A DNA stretch of 49,098 nt. Source: Arcicella rigui (GTDB taxonomy: Bacteria > Bacteroidota > Bacteroidia > Cytophagales > Spirosomataceae). The translations under genes were made by a program, and so were the position numbers. Shown one piece after another: positions 25,232 to 34,127 of this stretch (within the stretch, counting starts at the first letter, position 1; each line of letters begins with the position of its first letter). The stretch spans positions 1 to 49,098 of the forward strand of contig NZ_JAYFUM010000002.1 of the NCBI RefSeq assembly GCF_034929435.1, read 5' to 3'. The notes under the pieces are model-generated. The model searched no databases, was not told where the DNA came from, and saw only the letters and a program-made list of their open reading frames with translations.

Positions 25232-27244
25232 TTAATTTTTGATAATCATAAATTCTACTCTACGGTTCAATTTACGTTTTTCTTCTGAATTATTACTTGA
25301 AACTGGTCGAGTAGAACCATATCCTTGCGTTTGGATTCGGCTCATATTAATGTTTTTACTGGCTAAGTATTTCTTTACTTCGTCCACTCTTTGTTTTGAA
25401 AGCAACAAGTTGGCATTCCAGTCACCCTGATTGTCGGTATGTCCTTCAAGCATGATTTCCATCGTCGGATTTTCCCTCATCAAGCTAACAATTCGGTCTA
25501 ATTCTGGGTACGAACTTGGTAAAATTTCATACTTACTTTGTTCAAAAAATACGCTATTTAAGGTAATCCTTTGCCCAGCTTCTATCGGATAGAGATAAAT
25601 ATTCTTTTTGATTTCTTTAAAATTGGTCTCTTTTGTAAAATCTAAAGGTTCTGATATAGACATGAAACCTTTTTTAGAAGCCGAAATGGTATAGCTTTTC
25701 TTAGCTGGCAACATCAATTTATAATCGCCCGTTTGTGGGTCATAAGTAACGCAAACGGTATCTTTATCAGTCATCGACTGTACATTAATGCTGGCTGAAA
25801 TTGGTTTTTTATCACTGTAATTATAAACACCACCCGTTATTTGTACTACGGCATCTGGCTTGATGGATTCAGGTACTTTAAATTTAAAAATATCTTCTTC
25901 TCCTATGGCGTTTTCTTGCGAACTAAAAAAGGCATAATCACCCAAAGCTGAAATCGAAAAGTAACCGTCCCATTCTGGCGTGTTGATGATTGGCCCTAAG
26001 TTTTCGGGTTCAGACCACTTCAACCAAGTGTCATCCAAACGGCGTGACATAAAAATATCGTTACTTCCAAAACCACTTAGTCCTCTGGTTGAATAATAAA
26101 GTGTTTTTCCATCTGCGGCAATAAATGGCGTGCTTTCATCTTCGGCAGTATTAATCACTGAACCTGCATCTTGTGGCTCAGACCAAGTATTGTCTGCTTG
26201 TAAAAATGACAAGTAAACATCTTTTCCACCTTGTGTTTCCTTGAATTGACCTGTCAGAATGAGTACTCGTCCATTGGGCGAAAAACTGTATTCTGCATAA
26301 TCAGATTTATTTTTGAAATTTTTAATGTTTAAAGCCTTCGGGAAATCCCAACCTTTACTGCTTTTTGTGGACATCGAAACGCCTTTTGCCATTGTACCGT
26401 CTGGTAGATAGACATTGTTCAATAAAATTGTTTTGCCGTCGGGCGAAATAGCACAAATCGCATTGTGTTCATTGTTGTTGATAGGAGCAGGGAAAAGTAC
26501 AGCCGCTCCCCATTTTTTATCTCCCTGCAATTCCGAATACCAAATATCTTGATTTTTATCTTTGCCTAAATTGTCGGGATGTTTCCAACGAGTATAGTAC
26601 AAAGTTTTTCCATCTGGTGAAATGACAGGTGCAATTTCTCGATATTCTGAATTAACACTTTTGCCCAGATTTTCTTTAACAAGTTCGGTAGGCAAGTTTT
26701 TGGCAAGATTAATAGTGGCTTTGATGGGTGTAGTAGCCTGCGAAATACCAATCGCATCTATCTGACTCCAGCCTTTGATTCTGTTGGTATTCAGTACAAC
26801 TTTGATACTTCTTACTTTGAATGGCGTAGGTTTTTGCAAAACAATATTTAACATTTTCCCAACTTCACCCGTCGGAGCAGATTTATTTGCCCAAAGTAAT
26901 TTTAGGTTATCGAATTCATCAAAAGCTTCTACTCTTACCACACAACCTTGTCCGTAGTTTTCTGCAACCGCCACTTGTTGAATTGACATTAGGGTATCAA
27001 AACTAACAATAATAAATTCTTCTTGTGGATTATTCTGTGTGAGTGGCTGCCAAGCACAAGCACTCATACCAATTTGAGGGAGCTTGTTGGGTCTTCCCAG
27101 AACTTGAATCGCACGGTTTTCTTTGGTAGTAAGTGCATCCGAATATTCTGAAGAAAAGGCAACAACTTTACTTGCCCAAAATGTTTTTTGGGCGAATGAA
27201 AGACTTGAAATGAGAAAGAATAATAAAAACAGCAGTATTCTCAT
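25232..27244 (-). CDS. PD40-repeat outer-membrane protein with C-terminal OmpA domain (copy 2)
   Basis: A 670-residue paralogue of the gene downstream (23120-25141) with the same domain order: signal peptide (MRILLFLLFFLISSLSFAQ), discoidin-like region beginning KTFWASK, PD40 repeats (SPDGKTLYYTRW; AADGKTLYYSTRG), a beta-sandwich segment, and an OmpA domain with LEGHTDNQGDW and LNRRVEF. The two copies probably arose by tandem duplication and may be co-transcribed (81-90-bp gap). An eleven-T run (27303-27313) lies about 60 bp upstream. Confidence 0.9.
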   Translation of the reverse strand: MRILLFLLFFLISSLSFAQKTFWASKVVAFSSEYSDALTTKENRAIQVLGRPNKLPQIGMSACAWQPLTQNNPQEEFIIVSFDTLMSIQQVAVAENYGQGCVVRVEAFDEFDNLKLLWANKSAPTGEVGKMLNIVLQKPTPFKVRSIKVVLNTNRIKGWSQIDAIGISQATTPIKATINLAKNLPTELVKENLGKSVNSEYREIAPVISPDGKTLYYTRWKHPDNLGKDKNQDIWYSELQGDKKWGAAVLFPAPINNNEHNAICAISPDGKTILLNNVYLPDGTMAKGVSMSTKSSKGWDFPKALNIKNFKNKSDYAEYSFSPNGRVLILTGQFKETQGGKDVYLSFLQADNTWSEPQDAGSVINTAEDESTPFIAADGKTLYYSTRGLSGFGSNDIFMSRRLDDTWLKWSEPENLGPIINTPEWDGYFSISALGDYAFFSSQENAIGEEDIFKFKVPESIKPDAVVQITGGVYNYSDKKPISASINVQSMTDKDTVCVTYDPQTGDYKLMLPAKKSYTISASKKGFMSISEPLDFTKETNFKEIKKNIYLYPIEAGQRITLNSVFFEQSKYEILPSSYPELDRIVSLMRENPTMEIMLEGHTDNQGDWNANLLLSKQRVDEVKKYLASKNINMSRIQTQGYGSTRPVSSNNSEEKRKLNRRVEFMIIKN

Positions 27245-27302
27245 TATAATTTGATTAACAAAGCGATTAGATTTTTACCAATAAAATTAAACGAAAATTC
27301 CC

Positions 27303-27313
27303 TTTTTTTTTTT
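27303..27313. repeat. T11 homopolymer upstream of the PD40-OmpA pair
   Basis: Eleven consecutive T residues (A residues on the coding strand) lie 59-69 bp upstream of the second PD40-OmpA gene. This is the longest homopolymer I noticed in the window, in the likely promoter region of surface-protein genes. Confidence 0.7.
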
Positions 27314-27367
27314 ACTCTTTCCAAAATTGAGGCAGTAATGAGTAATTAAAATTGACTGATTTTGTGA

Positions 27368-27397
27368 AGAGATTGGAGTACTAACTACCCAATCTCT
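27368..27397 (-). terminator. Hairpin downstream of rpe, weak terminator candidate
   Basis: AGAGATTGG (27368-27376) and CCAATCTCT (27389-27397) form a perfect 9-bp stem with a 12-nt loop, 24 bp past the rpe stop. No T-run follows on the minus strand, so efficient termination is uncertain. Confidence 0.35.
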
Positions 27398-27420
27398 ATT
27401 TAACAATCACAGAATAATGA

Positions 27421-28080
27421 CTATCGTTTAATGTTTTTTAGTCCAGCAATGGTTTGCATTGGGTCTTTTGCCCCGAATACATAACTTCCTGCAATTAAAA
27501 TATCTGCACCCGCTTCAACTAATTTTTGACCTGTCTCTTGGTTTACACCACCGTCGATTTCGATTAAAGTATTCAATCCTTTTTCCTCAATCATACGGCG
27601 TAATTTACGCACTTTGTCGTAAGTAGATTCAATGAATTTTTGTCCGCCATAACCCGGATTTACCGACATCAATAAAACCATTTCGCAGTCTGGTAAAATT
27701 TCTTCTAATACAGAAACAGGCGTTGCAGGATTAAGTACCACACCAGCCAAACAACCTAAATCTTTGATTTGCTGAATTGTACGATGCAAATGCGTGCAGG
27801 CTTCATAATGAACAGTGATGTTGGTAGCACCAATTTTTTTGAATTCAGCTAAGTATCGCTCTGGCTTTTCAATCATCAAATGAACATCTAATGGCTTTTT
27901 AGCATGGCGATTAATGGCTTCGATAACGGGCATTCCGAAAGAAATGTTAGGCACAAAGTGTCCGTCCATTACATCAATATGAAACCAATCGGCTTCGGAA
28001 GCATTTACCATTTCAATATCTCTTTGGAGATTTGCGAAGTCTGCTGCAAGCAAAGAAGGGGCAATCAGGATATTACTCAT
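27421..28080 (-). CDS. rpe: Ribulose-phosphate 3-epimerase
   Basis: A 219-residue TIM-barrel enzyme interconverting ribulose-5-phosphate and xylulose-5-phosphate. The metal ligands H34 and D36 (WFHIDVMDGHFVPN) and H67 (DVHLMIEKP) fit E. coli Rpe (H33, D35, H66) with an offset of one. The second catalytic aspartate lies in EIDGGVN. It starts 3 bp after the stop of the GT39-like gene and so is translationally linked to it. The product xylulose-5-phosphate is a transketolase donor. Confidence 0.96.
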   Translation of the reverse strand: MSNILIAPSLLAADFANLQRDIEMVNASEADWFHIDVMDGHFVPNISFGMPVIEAINRHAKKPLDVHLMIEKPERYLAEFKKIGATNITVHYEACTHLHRTIQQIKDLGCLAGVVLNPATPVSVLEEILPDCEMVLLMSVNPGYGGQKFIESTYDKVRKLRRMIEEKGLNTLIEIDGGVNQETGQKLVEAGADILIAGSYVFGAKDPMQTIAGLKNIKR

Positions 28081-28083
28081 AAT

Positions 28084-29856
28084 TTAATAACGGTATTTTT
28101 TCTCTTTCAAATCAAAGATTTCAAGGAGACGACCGTCTTTTTTCTTTAAAAATACTTTGTTTCGTTCTGTAATGTTTACTTTTTGTATGAATTGGGCATC
28201 TTTTGGCAAATACAAATTTACGTATTGTGCATCCAGATTTGATTGTTTTTCTACTTTTCCTAAAGTATCAGCCGCATAAAAACTTTCGATGTAAGAGGGG
28301 TACAAAATAGTATCTCCTGTTTGATAATACTTCGTTAGTTTTTGGGCAATGGCTGGGTATGGATTTTTGCTTCGGGCTTCACTTCTGTAATTGTATTTTA
28401 CCGAAACGTCGTTGAGGACTTCTTGAATCGTCTGTCCGACATAAACCAAATGAGCAAAAAGAACAGCAAAAATAAAGAAATTTAAGGGCTTTATTTCCCA
28501 TTTTACCTGAGAGATTGCTAAACCTACAAAAATAATGGAGTATGGAAACGAAAAACCAGAATAACGTTGTGTTAGACCAAAGGTATGTCCGTTTTTGAAG
28601 GTCATTATTACTAAAAAAATACTTGGGAGAAATGCCAAAATTGCCATAAACACCAAGAGTCTCTGTTCAAAAACTTCTTTTTTTGCTTTGAAAGAATGCA
28701 ACAGCAAGTAAAATAAAAGTGACAAATTGACGAAGGCTAAAAATTGAAATTTACCCGTTGAGTACACAAAGAAAGCAATGGCGTTCAAAGCAATAATTCC
28801 CCAAAGCCAAATAGTTTGTTGGTTTTTGAAGTAACGATTCAAAGAAAAAACCGAAAGCAAAGCCACCAAAATCGCTAAAGCTAAATTGCGGAAACCAATC
28901 ATTTTATTGATGAGTCCATTGGCAAGAATGAATAAATCTAAAAAAATGGGCGTTGCTTTTTTCAATACATTTTTGGGCGTAGCGGGGTCAATATATCCAG
29001 CGTGCGGATTCGGAACGCTGTGGGCTTCTTGGTAATAGACTTTGGCTTGGTATGCCAAGGTTTTGAAAGTATAATCGCCACCGCCAAAAGTAATCCAGTA
29101 ACCAAAAAATGCTCCGCCAATACACAAACTCAAAGGCAGGAAAATCCAAGGACGAAGTTTACGGACAAACAATAAAACGTACAAGCCATGAGCCATAAAA
29201 ACCGTAGCCGTAAGGAAATGCGATAATAAACAGACTGCAGAAAGAAATCCGTAAGTCCAGTAAAGTCCAGCAGCAGAGCGTTCTTTTTCTTCTCTTTTAA
29301 TAATTTTCAAGAAAATATGCGTAGCCAAAAGTGTAAAGAAAAAGCTCATCGAGTAATTTCTTGCTTGCTGACTAACGGCAATAAAGAAAGGTTCAATTGC
29401 CATTAATCCAGCACAAATAAGGGCTAAATTGTTGTTTTTGAAATGCTCTTTTACAAAGAAAAAAAGTAAAATGATAGTAGCGATACTCCACAAAACTGAG
29501 AAAAAACGGATTGCGTAATCACTTAATCCAAAGGCTTTTGTCCAGAAATGTAAGACTAAATAATAAGCGGGGCTGTTGCCAATATCACTTCTTCGGTTGG
29601 CTTCAAAATAATCTTGAAGGCTTTTTTCTTGCCAAAATTCTTGCGGTGTAAAAGTACTTTTGTTGGGCGTATTAAAACAGTTTTTTTGTGTACTGCCTTC
29701 CATTGCCATTCCCTGACTTACCAAGAGCGTAGCTTTTTCGTCAAAGAAAATACCGTGTTCATCTAATTGATTGATGCGTAAAAAAAAGGCAAGCGTTAGA
29801 ATGCAAATAAGGATGAGGTTTTGTAAGCGAAAGAATGCTTGAAAGACATTTGTCAT
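28084..29856 (-). CDS. GT39/ArnT-like membrane glycosyltransferase
   Basis: A 590-residue polytopic GT-C protein that should transfer sugar from a polyprenyl-phosphate donor. I prefer the ATG at 29856 (MTNVFQAFF), which leads straight into the first membrane segment; a longer form from 29907 is possible. The catalytic acidic pair D-E is in GIFFDEKATLL in the first periplasmic loop, and NSPAYYLVLHFW is a further family-like stretch. About eleven hydrophobic segments precede a soluble C-terminal part. It is followed within 3 bp by rpe. Confidence 0.82.
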   Translation of the reverse strand: MTNVFQAFFRLQNLILICILTLAFFLRINQLDEHGIFFDEKATLLVSQGMAMEGSTQKNCFNTPNKSTFTPQEFWQEKSLQDYFEANRRSDIGNSPAYYLVLHFWTKAFGLSDYAIRFFSVLWSIATIILLFFFVKEHFKNNNLALICAGLMAIEPFFIAVSQQARNYSMSFFFTLLATHIFLKIIKREEKERSAAGLYWTYGFLSAVCLLSHFLTATVFMAHGLYVLLFVRKLRPWIFLPLSLCIGGAFFGYWITFGGGDYTFKTLAYQAKVYYQEAHSVPNPHAGYIDPATPKNVLKKATPIFLDLFILANGLINKMIGFRNLALAILVALLSVFSLNRYFKNQQTIWLWGIIALNAIAFFVYSTGKFQFLAFVNLSLLFYLLLHSFKAKKEVFEQRLLVFMAILAFLPSIFLVIMTFKNGHTFGLTQRYSGFSFPYSIIFVGLAISQVKWEIKPLNFFIFAVLFAHLVYVGQTIQEVLNDVSVKYNYRSEARSKNPYPAIAQKLTKYYQTGDTILYPSYIESFYAADTLGKVEKQSNLDAQYVNLYLPKDAQFIQKVNITERNKVFLKKKDGRLLEIFDLKEKKYRY

Positions 29857-30044
29857 TTGAGCGTCGTTGATTTTTATAGCATGAAAATAGCTTGGTAAAA
29901 TTACCACATATTCTTATCAGACGCAAAGACAAAAACAAAAAGCAGGAAATTCGATAGCTAAGAATTTTTGTGGATTTTTAGGCTAAATTTTAAAATAACT
30001 TATATTTTGGCTTTAAATTCGATAAAAATTTAAAGCTTTTTGAA

Positions 30045-32042
30045 ATGAACCCACAGGAAGAAATCAATCAATTGACCGACCAGTTGAATGAACTGAATTA
30101 TAGATATTATATCACTGCCGACTCAGAAGTGTCTGATTATGAATTTGATAAACTACTCGAAAAATTACAACAATTAGAAGCTCAATATCCGCAATTTATT
30201 AGAAACGATTCGCCAACGCACCGAGTAGGAGGAACGATTTCAAAAGAATTTGAGGCTGTCAATCACCGTTTCCCGATGCTTTCTTTGGGTAATACTTATA
30301 ATGCTGGTGAATTGGCGGATTTTGATGAAAGAGTAAGAAAAGGACTTGATGGCGAGCCTTACGAATATATTTGTGAATTAAAGTTTGATGGCGTTGCCCT
30401 TTCGGTTTGGTATGAAAACGGCGTTTTGGTGCGTGGCGTTACTCGTGGTGATGGCGTTCGTGGCGACGATATTACTGCCAATGTGAAAACCATTCGCACA
30501 CTTCCATTGCGAATCAATGCTGAAAATATGCCTGCTGTCTTTGAAGTACGAGGCGAAGGTTTCATGCCTTTGTCGTCATTTGAATCTTTGAACAAAGAAA
30601 GAGAAGACATTGGCGAGGCATTGCTTGCCAACCCAAGAAATGCAGCTTCTGGAACATTCAAAATGCAAGATTCATCCGTAGTTGCGAAGAGAAAAATGGA
30701 TTGCTACCTCTATCAGTTCTTGGCAAATGAAGAAGTATTTGAAAGCCACGAAGAAAGTTTGCACTGGATGAAAAAAGCAGGTTTCAACGTTTCACCAACC
30801 TGGAAAAAATGCAAAACTTTAGAAGAAGTATTGGCTTTTATCGACCATTGGGATATTGCTCGTTATGACTTGCCTTTGAATACTGATGGCATTGTAATAA
30901 AAGTAAATTCCATTGCACAAAGAGAAATTTTAGGTTATACAGCTAAATCGCCAAGATGGGCGATTGCTTATAAATATAAATCAGAATCTGCTTCAACTAC
31001 TTTGGAGTCAGTAAGTTATCAATTAGGAAGAACAGGAAACGTAACGCCAGTAGCTAATTTAAAACCTGTTTTATTAGCCGGAACAGTGGTAAAACGAGCA
31101 AGTATTCATAATGCCAATGAAATTGAGCGTTTGGATTTACACCTTGGCGATACGGTTTTTGTTGAAAAAGGGGGCGAAATTATTCCTAAAATTACGGGAG
31201 TAGATACCAGTAAAAGAAGTTTGGCTTTTGAAAAAGTACAATTTCCAACTACTTGTCCCGAATGTGATACACCATTAATTAGAAAAGAAGGTGAAGCCAA
31301 CCATTATTGTCCAAACGAGAAAGGTTGTCCGCCACAAATCAAAGGAAAAATTGAACATTTTATTCAAAGAAAAGCCCTAAATATTGAGAATTTGGGAACA
31401 GAAACCATTGATTTATTTTACCAAAAAGGAATCGTAAAAAGTCCAGCCGATTTATACGAACTGACAAAAGATAAGTTGGCGAATTTAGAAGGATTCAAAG
31501 AAAAATCAATCAATAATATTCTTTCTGGCGTTCAGAAATCTAAAGAAATACCATTCAAACAAGTACTTTTTGGCATAGGTATTCGCTTTGTTGGAGCTAC
31601 TGTTGCTGAAAAATTAGCTTCTTATTTCAATAACATCGATGCCCTTGCTAAGGCTACTTATGAAGAGCTTTTACAAGTACCCGAAATTGGCGATAGAATA
31701 GCCCAAAGTGTAGTAGCGTATTTTCAAGATGAAGAAAATCAGGCTTACATTGAAAAATTAAAGGCAGCAGGTTTACAATTTATTCACGAAAGCACTGAAA
31801 TTGTTGTAGAAGGGAACAGTTTAGAAGGAAAAACTTTCGTAATTTCGGGAACTTTTCAAAATTATGGCAGAGATGATTTAAAAGTAAAAATTGAAGCCAA
31901 TGGCGGAAAAGTATTGAGTGGCGTTTCTGGTAAGCTGAACTTTTTGATAGCAGGCTCTGATGCTGGGCCATCAAAACTACAAAAAGCCGAGAAATTGGGC
32001 GTTCAAGTAATTACAGAAGAAGAGTTTGAAAAAATGTTGTGA
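30045..32042 (+). CDS. ligA: NAD-dependent DNA ligase
   Basis: A 665-residue essential replication and repair ligase of normal length. The adenylation domain has K113 in ELKFDGVALS and the conserved RGDG segment. A C4 zinc finger (CPECD ... CPNEKGC) follows the OB fold, then HhH repeats (about 480-570) and a C-terminal BRCT domain (about 590-665, GKTFVISGTF). It is divergent from the GT39-like gene across 188 bp and runs towards dapA. Confidence 0.98.
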   Translation: MNPQEEINQLTDQLNELNYRYYITADSEVSDYEFDKLLEKLQQLEAQYPQFIRNDSPTHRVGGTISKEFEAVNHRFPMLSLGNTYNAGELADFDERVRKGLDGEPYEYICELKFDGVALSVWYENGVLVRGVTRGDGVRGDDITANVKTIRTLPLRINAENMPAVFEVRGEGFMPLSSFESLNKEREDIGEALLANPRNAASGTFKMQDSSVVAKRKMDCYLYQFLANEEVFESHEESLHWMKKAGFNVSPTWKKCKTLEEVLAFIDHWDIARYDLPLNTDGIVIKVNSIAQREILGYTAKSPRWAIAYKYKSESASTTLESVSYQLGRTGNVTPVANLKPVLLAGTVVKRASIHNANEIERLDLHLGDTVFVEKGGEIIPKITGVDTSKRSLAFEKVQFPTTCPECDTPLIRKEGEANHYCPNEKGCPPQIKGKIEHFIQRKALNIENLGTETIDLFYQKGIVKSPADLYELTKDKLANLEGFKEKSINNILSGVQKSKEIPFKQVLFGIGIRFVGATVAEKLASYFNNIDALAKATYEELLQVPEIGDRIAQSVVAYFQDEENQAYIEKLKAAGLQFIHESTEIVVEGNSLEGKTFVISGTFQNYGRDDLKVKIEANGGKVLSGVSGKLNFLIAGSDAGPSKLQKAEKLGVQVITEEEFEKML

Positions 32043-32172
32043 TAGCTTTTAGCTTTTAGCTTTGAGTGATGAGCTTTTAGCTTTTTGATTTTAGGTATTG
32101 TAGTTTTTTAGCCATTTGTACTTTAAAATTTACTCCATTTTCAAATCACCAAATCTTCAAATTTTCAAATTA
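32041..32172. repeat. AGCTTTTAGCTTT and CAAAT word repeats between ligA and dapA
   Basis: 32043-32083 carries four near-copies of the word AGCTTTT(TAG). 32142-32170 carries a different run of CAAATC/TTCAAAT words. Neither codes for anything visible. This is another example of the degenerate word repeats in intergenic gaps of this window. Confidence 0.55.
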
Positions 32173-32200
32173 AAAAGAGACCAATAGTTTTTAAATATAG

Positions 32201-32216
32201 ACGATTGTACAATCGT
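32201..32216. promoter_or_regulatory. 16-bp perfect palindrome upstream of dapA
   Basis: ACGATTGTACAATCGT is an exact dyad ending 13 bp before the dapA start codon. Its mixed composition (six G/C in sixteen) makes chance symmetry less likely than for the AT-only palindromes. It could be an operator or a leader hairpin that affects dapA translation. Confidence 0.5.
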
Positions 32217-32229
32217 AAAAAATCCAAAA

Positions 32230-33111
32230 ATGAGACCAAAATTCCACGGCGTAGCTCCAGCTTTAGTAACTCCAATGTTTGAAGATGGCAGTATTGATTA
32301 TGAAGGATTAAAAAGATTAGTCCAGCACGTAAGCGACGGTGGTGTTGATTATTTAGTGGTTCAAGGAACAACTGGAGAATCTGCCACAACCAGTACCGCA
32401 GAAAAAAATGCGATTTTAGCGTTTATTAAGGAAAATAATTCAAAGAACCTTCCAATCGTTTACGGACTTGGAGGAAACAATACGCCAGAAGTAATTAAGG
32501 CTATCCAAGCAACAGATTTTACAGGAGTTGATGCGATTCTTTCGGTTTGTCCTTATTACAATAAGCCGGGAGCTCGTGGAGTAATTGCACATTATACGGC
32601 CGTTGCTGATGCTTCGCCAGTGCCAGTAATTATGTATAATATTCCCGGACGTTCAGGAATTAATATGTCGGCAGCGACTACTTTGAAATTGGCTGAACAT
32701 CCAAATATCATCGGAGTAAAAGAAGCTTCGTGTATTATTGAACAGTGCATGGAAATTTATAAAGATAAGCCTGAAGACTTTTTGTTGATTTCTGGAGACG
32801 ATGTACAAGCTGTGCCAATTATTGCTTGCGGAGGTGTAGGTGTGATGTCGGTAATTGCGAATGCAGTTCCTGAGAAATTTACTAAAATGATTCACTCTGC
32901 CTTAGATGGAGACTTCCTTGCAGCACGTAAAGTATTAGGCGATTTCTTAGCGATTGACCCACTTTTATATGAAGAAGGCAATCCAGTAGGAGTGAAGAAA
33001 ATTTTAGAATTAAAAGGAATCAGTGGTTCAGATGTTCGTTTGCCTTTGATGAAAGCATCAGATGAACTTGGCGAAAGAATGGCGGTAATCCTTGAAAAAG
33101 ATAATTTGTAA
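32230..33111 (+). CDS. dapA: 4-hydroxy-tetrahydrodipicolinate synthase
   Basis: A 293-residue class I aldolase that condenses pyruvate and aspartate semialdehyde in lysine and diaminopimelate synthesis. The Schiff-base lysine is K164 (GVKEAS), with Y136 and R141 in MYNIPGRSG and T47-T48 in GTTGES, all three residues beyond the E. coli numbering (K161, Y133, R138, T44-T45). Length is standard. It stands alone, 187 bp after ligA, with a 16-bp palindrome just before its start. Confidence 0.97.
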   Translation: MRPKFHGVAPALVTPMFEDGSIDYEGLKRLVQHVSDGGVDYLVVQGTTGESATTSTAEKNAILAFIKENNSKNLPIVYGLGGNNTPEVIKAIQATDFTGVDAILSVCPYYNKPGARGVIAHYTAVADASPVPVIMYNIPGRSGINMSAATTLKLAEHPNIIGVKEASCIIEQCMEIYKDKPEDFLLISGDDVQAVPIIACGGVGVMSVIANAVPEKFTKMIHSALDGDFLAARKVLGDFLAIDPLLYEEGNPVGVKKILELKGISGSDVRLPLMKASDELGERMAVILEKDNL

Positions 33112-33112
33112 T

Positions 33113-33338
33113 GAAGGAGTGATTGGTAATTAGTATATCAATGTTTTGATTATTAAATACTTACAATAAACACAAACTTTAATTAAATTGTATTCATTAC
33201 TTGATTTTTTAGTTTACTAAAAAATATTTTTTATAAAATTAAAATGGAAGAAGTTGCTGTTTGAATTATAATATCGTACATCAAATTCACCATTCAAAAC
33301 TCATAATCGTAGCGGCGAACCGCTCACAACTCATACTT
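33113..33338. repeat. Gap with word-like repeat and GC hairpin before the Dabb gene
   Basis: 33277-33338 contains near-copies of ATTCACCATTCAAAACTCAT words like those at 6481-6505. Within it, AGCGG-CGAA-CCGCT (33311-33324) forms a compact 5-bp GC stem. An in-frame ATG at 33261 would translate this stretch into residues unlike any Dabb protein. Confidence 0.4.
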
Positions 33339-33641
33339 ATGTTTGTTCACGTAGTAAATTTTTGGTTAAAGAAAGACTTGTCAGAAGCCGACCGTCAGAA
33401 ATTTGTTGAGGGCGTAAAGTCACTTGGCAATATCGAAAGTATTAAAACGTTTAGTGTAGGACCGCCAGCAGCAACCGACCGCCCAGTAATTGACCGTAGT
33501 TATGATTATTGCGAGCTAACCGTATTTGATGATGCGGCAGGTCACGATGAGTACCAAGTACATCCCCTTCATCTAAAGTTTATAGATGACTGCAAACATC
33601 TTTGGGAGAGAGTATTAATTTATGATTCAGAAAGTATTTAA
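33339..33641 (+). CDS. Dabb-domain (stress-responsive alpha/beta-barrel) protein
   Basis: A 100-residue protein of the Dabb family (dimeric ferredoxin-like barrel). I chose the ATG at 33339 because MFVHVVNFWLKKDLSEAD is the usual beginning of such proteins; the frame upstream translates repeat sequence. The YDYCELTVFDDAAGHDEYQVHPLH part is typical of the family's second half (PHP/HPxH-like). Its end overlaps the next gene by 20 bp. The catalytic role of these proteins is mostly unknown. Confidence 0.85.
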   Translation: MFVHVVNFWLKKDLSEADRQKFVEGVKSLGNIESIKTFSVGPPAATDRPVIDRSYDYCELTVFDDAAGHDEYQVHPLHLKFIDDCKHLWERVLIYDSESI

Positions 33642-34110
33642 TTGGAAGCAGGTTTTAAGTTTAGGCATTTTGGCTTTGTCATTTACCAATTGTCAGCCTA
33701 CTAAAAATTTTCAACCTACCACTTATTATAGTCCGAACTACCAAAGTGGGGGCTACGACCAACATACTGGTTTAGGTTTTCAGATTCCTGATAAATATCC
33801 TATTGAGATTTTACAAGGAAATGAACAGCCTAAAACAAGTTTTCAAGAAATTGAAAAATTATCAATTTCTGAAGAATATCCTTTGTCAGCCGACCAAGAG
33901 TATAAAGGAAGAATGTTGAAACGTGGCAATGACCAACAGGAAAAGGAAGCAATTTTAGCAAGATTAGTAACACAAGCCCAAGATTTAGGAGCAAGTGGTA
34001 TTATGAATCTGAACTATAAAGTATTTTCAACTGCTACCACTACGGGATATATTCTTTCGGGAACAGCATTCAAATATATTGTTAAACCCAATATGAAAGA
34101 AAATAGATAG
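33622..34110 (+). CDS. Small lipoprotein of unknown function
   Basis: A 162-residue putative lipoprotein. The signal peptide MIQKVFNWKQVLSLGILALSFTNC ends in a plausible lipobox cysteine (C24). The C-terminal part (about 110-155, LGASGIMNLNY) weakly recalls the YbjQ/heavy-metal-binding fold, but I would not assign it. It starts within the last 20 bp of the Dabb gene in another frame, so the two are probably translationally coupled. A terminator follows. Confidence 0.7.
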   Translation: MIQKVFNWKQVLSLGILALSFTNCQPTKNFQPTTYYSPNYQSGGYDQHTGLGFQIPDKYPIEILQGNEQPKTSFQEIEKLSISEEYPLSADQEYKGRMLKRGNDQQEKEAILARLVTQAQDLGASGIMNLNYKVFSTATTTGYILSGTAFKYIVKPNMKENR

Positions 34111-34127
34111 TTGGTACAGATAAAATT

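Noticed and set aside
30001..30009. TATATTTTG before ligA as a -7 box
   Set aside because: The spacing inside the element is one base too long and the nearest TTTG is 30 bp away.
32041..32172. Possible CRISPR array in the word repeats
   Set aside because: The units are short, degenerate and without regular spacers, and no cas genes are present.
33261..33338. N-terminal extension of the Dabb protein
   Set aside because: It is unlike family members, and the sequence is a repeat-containing gap.
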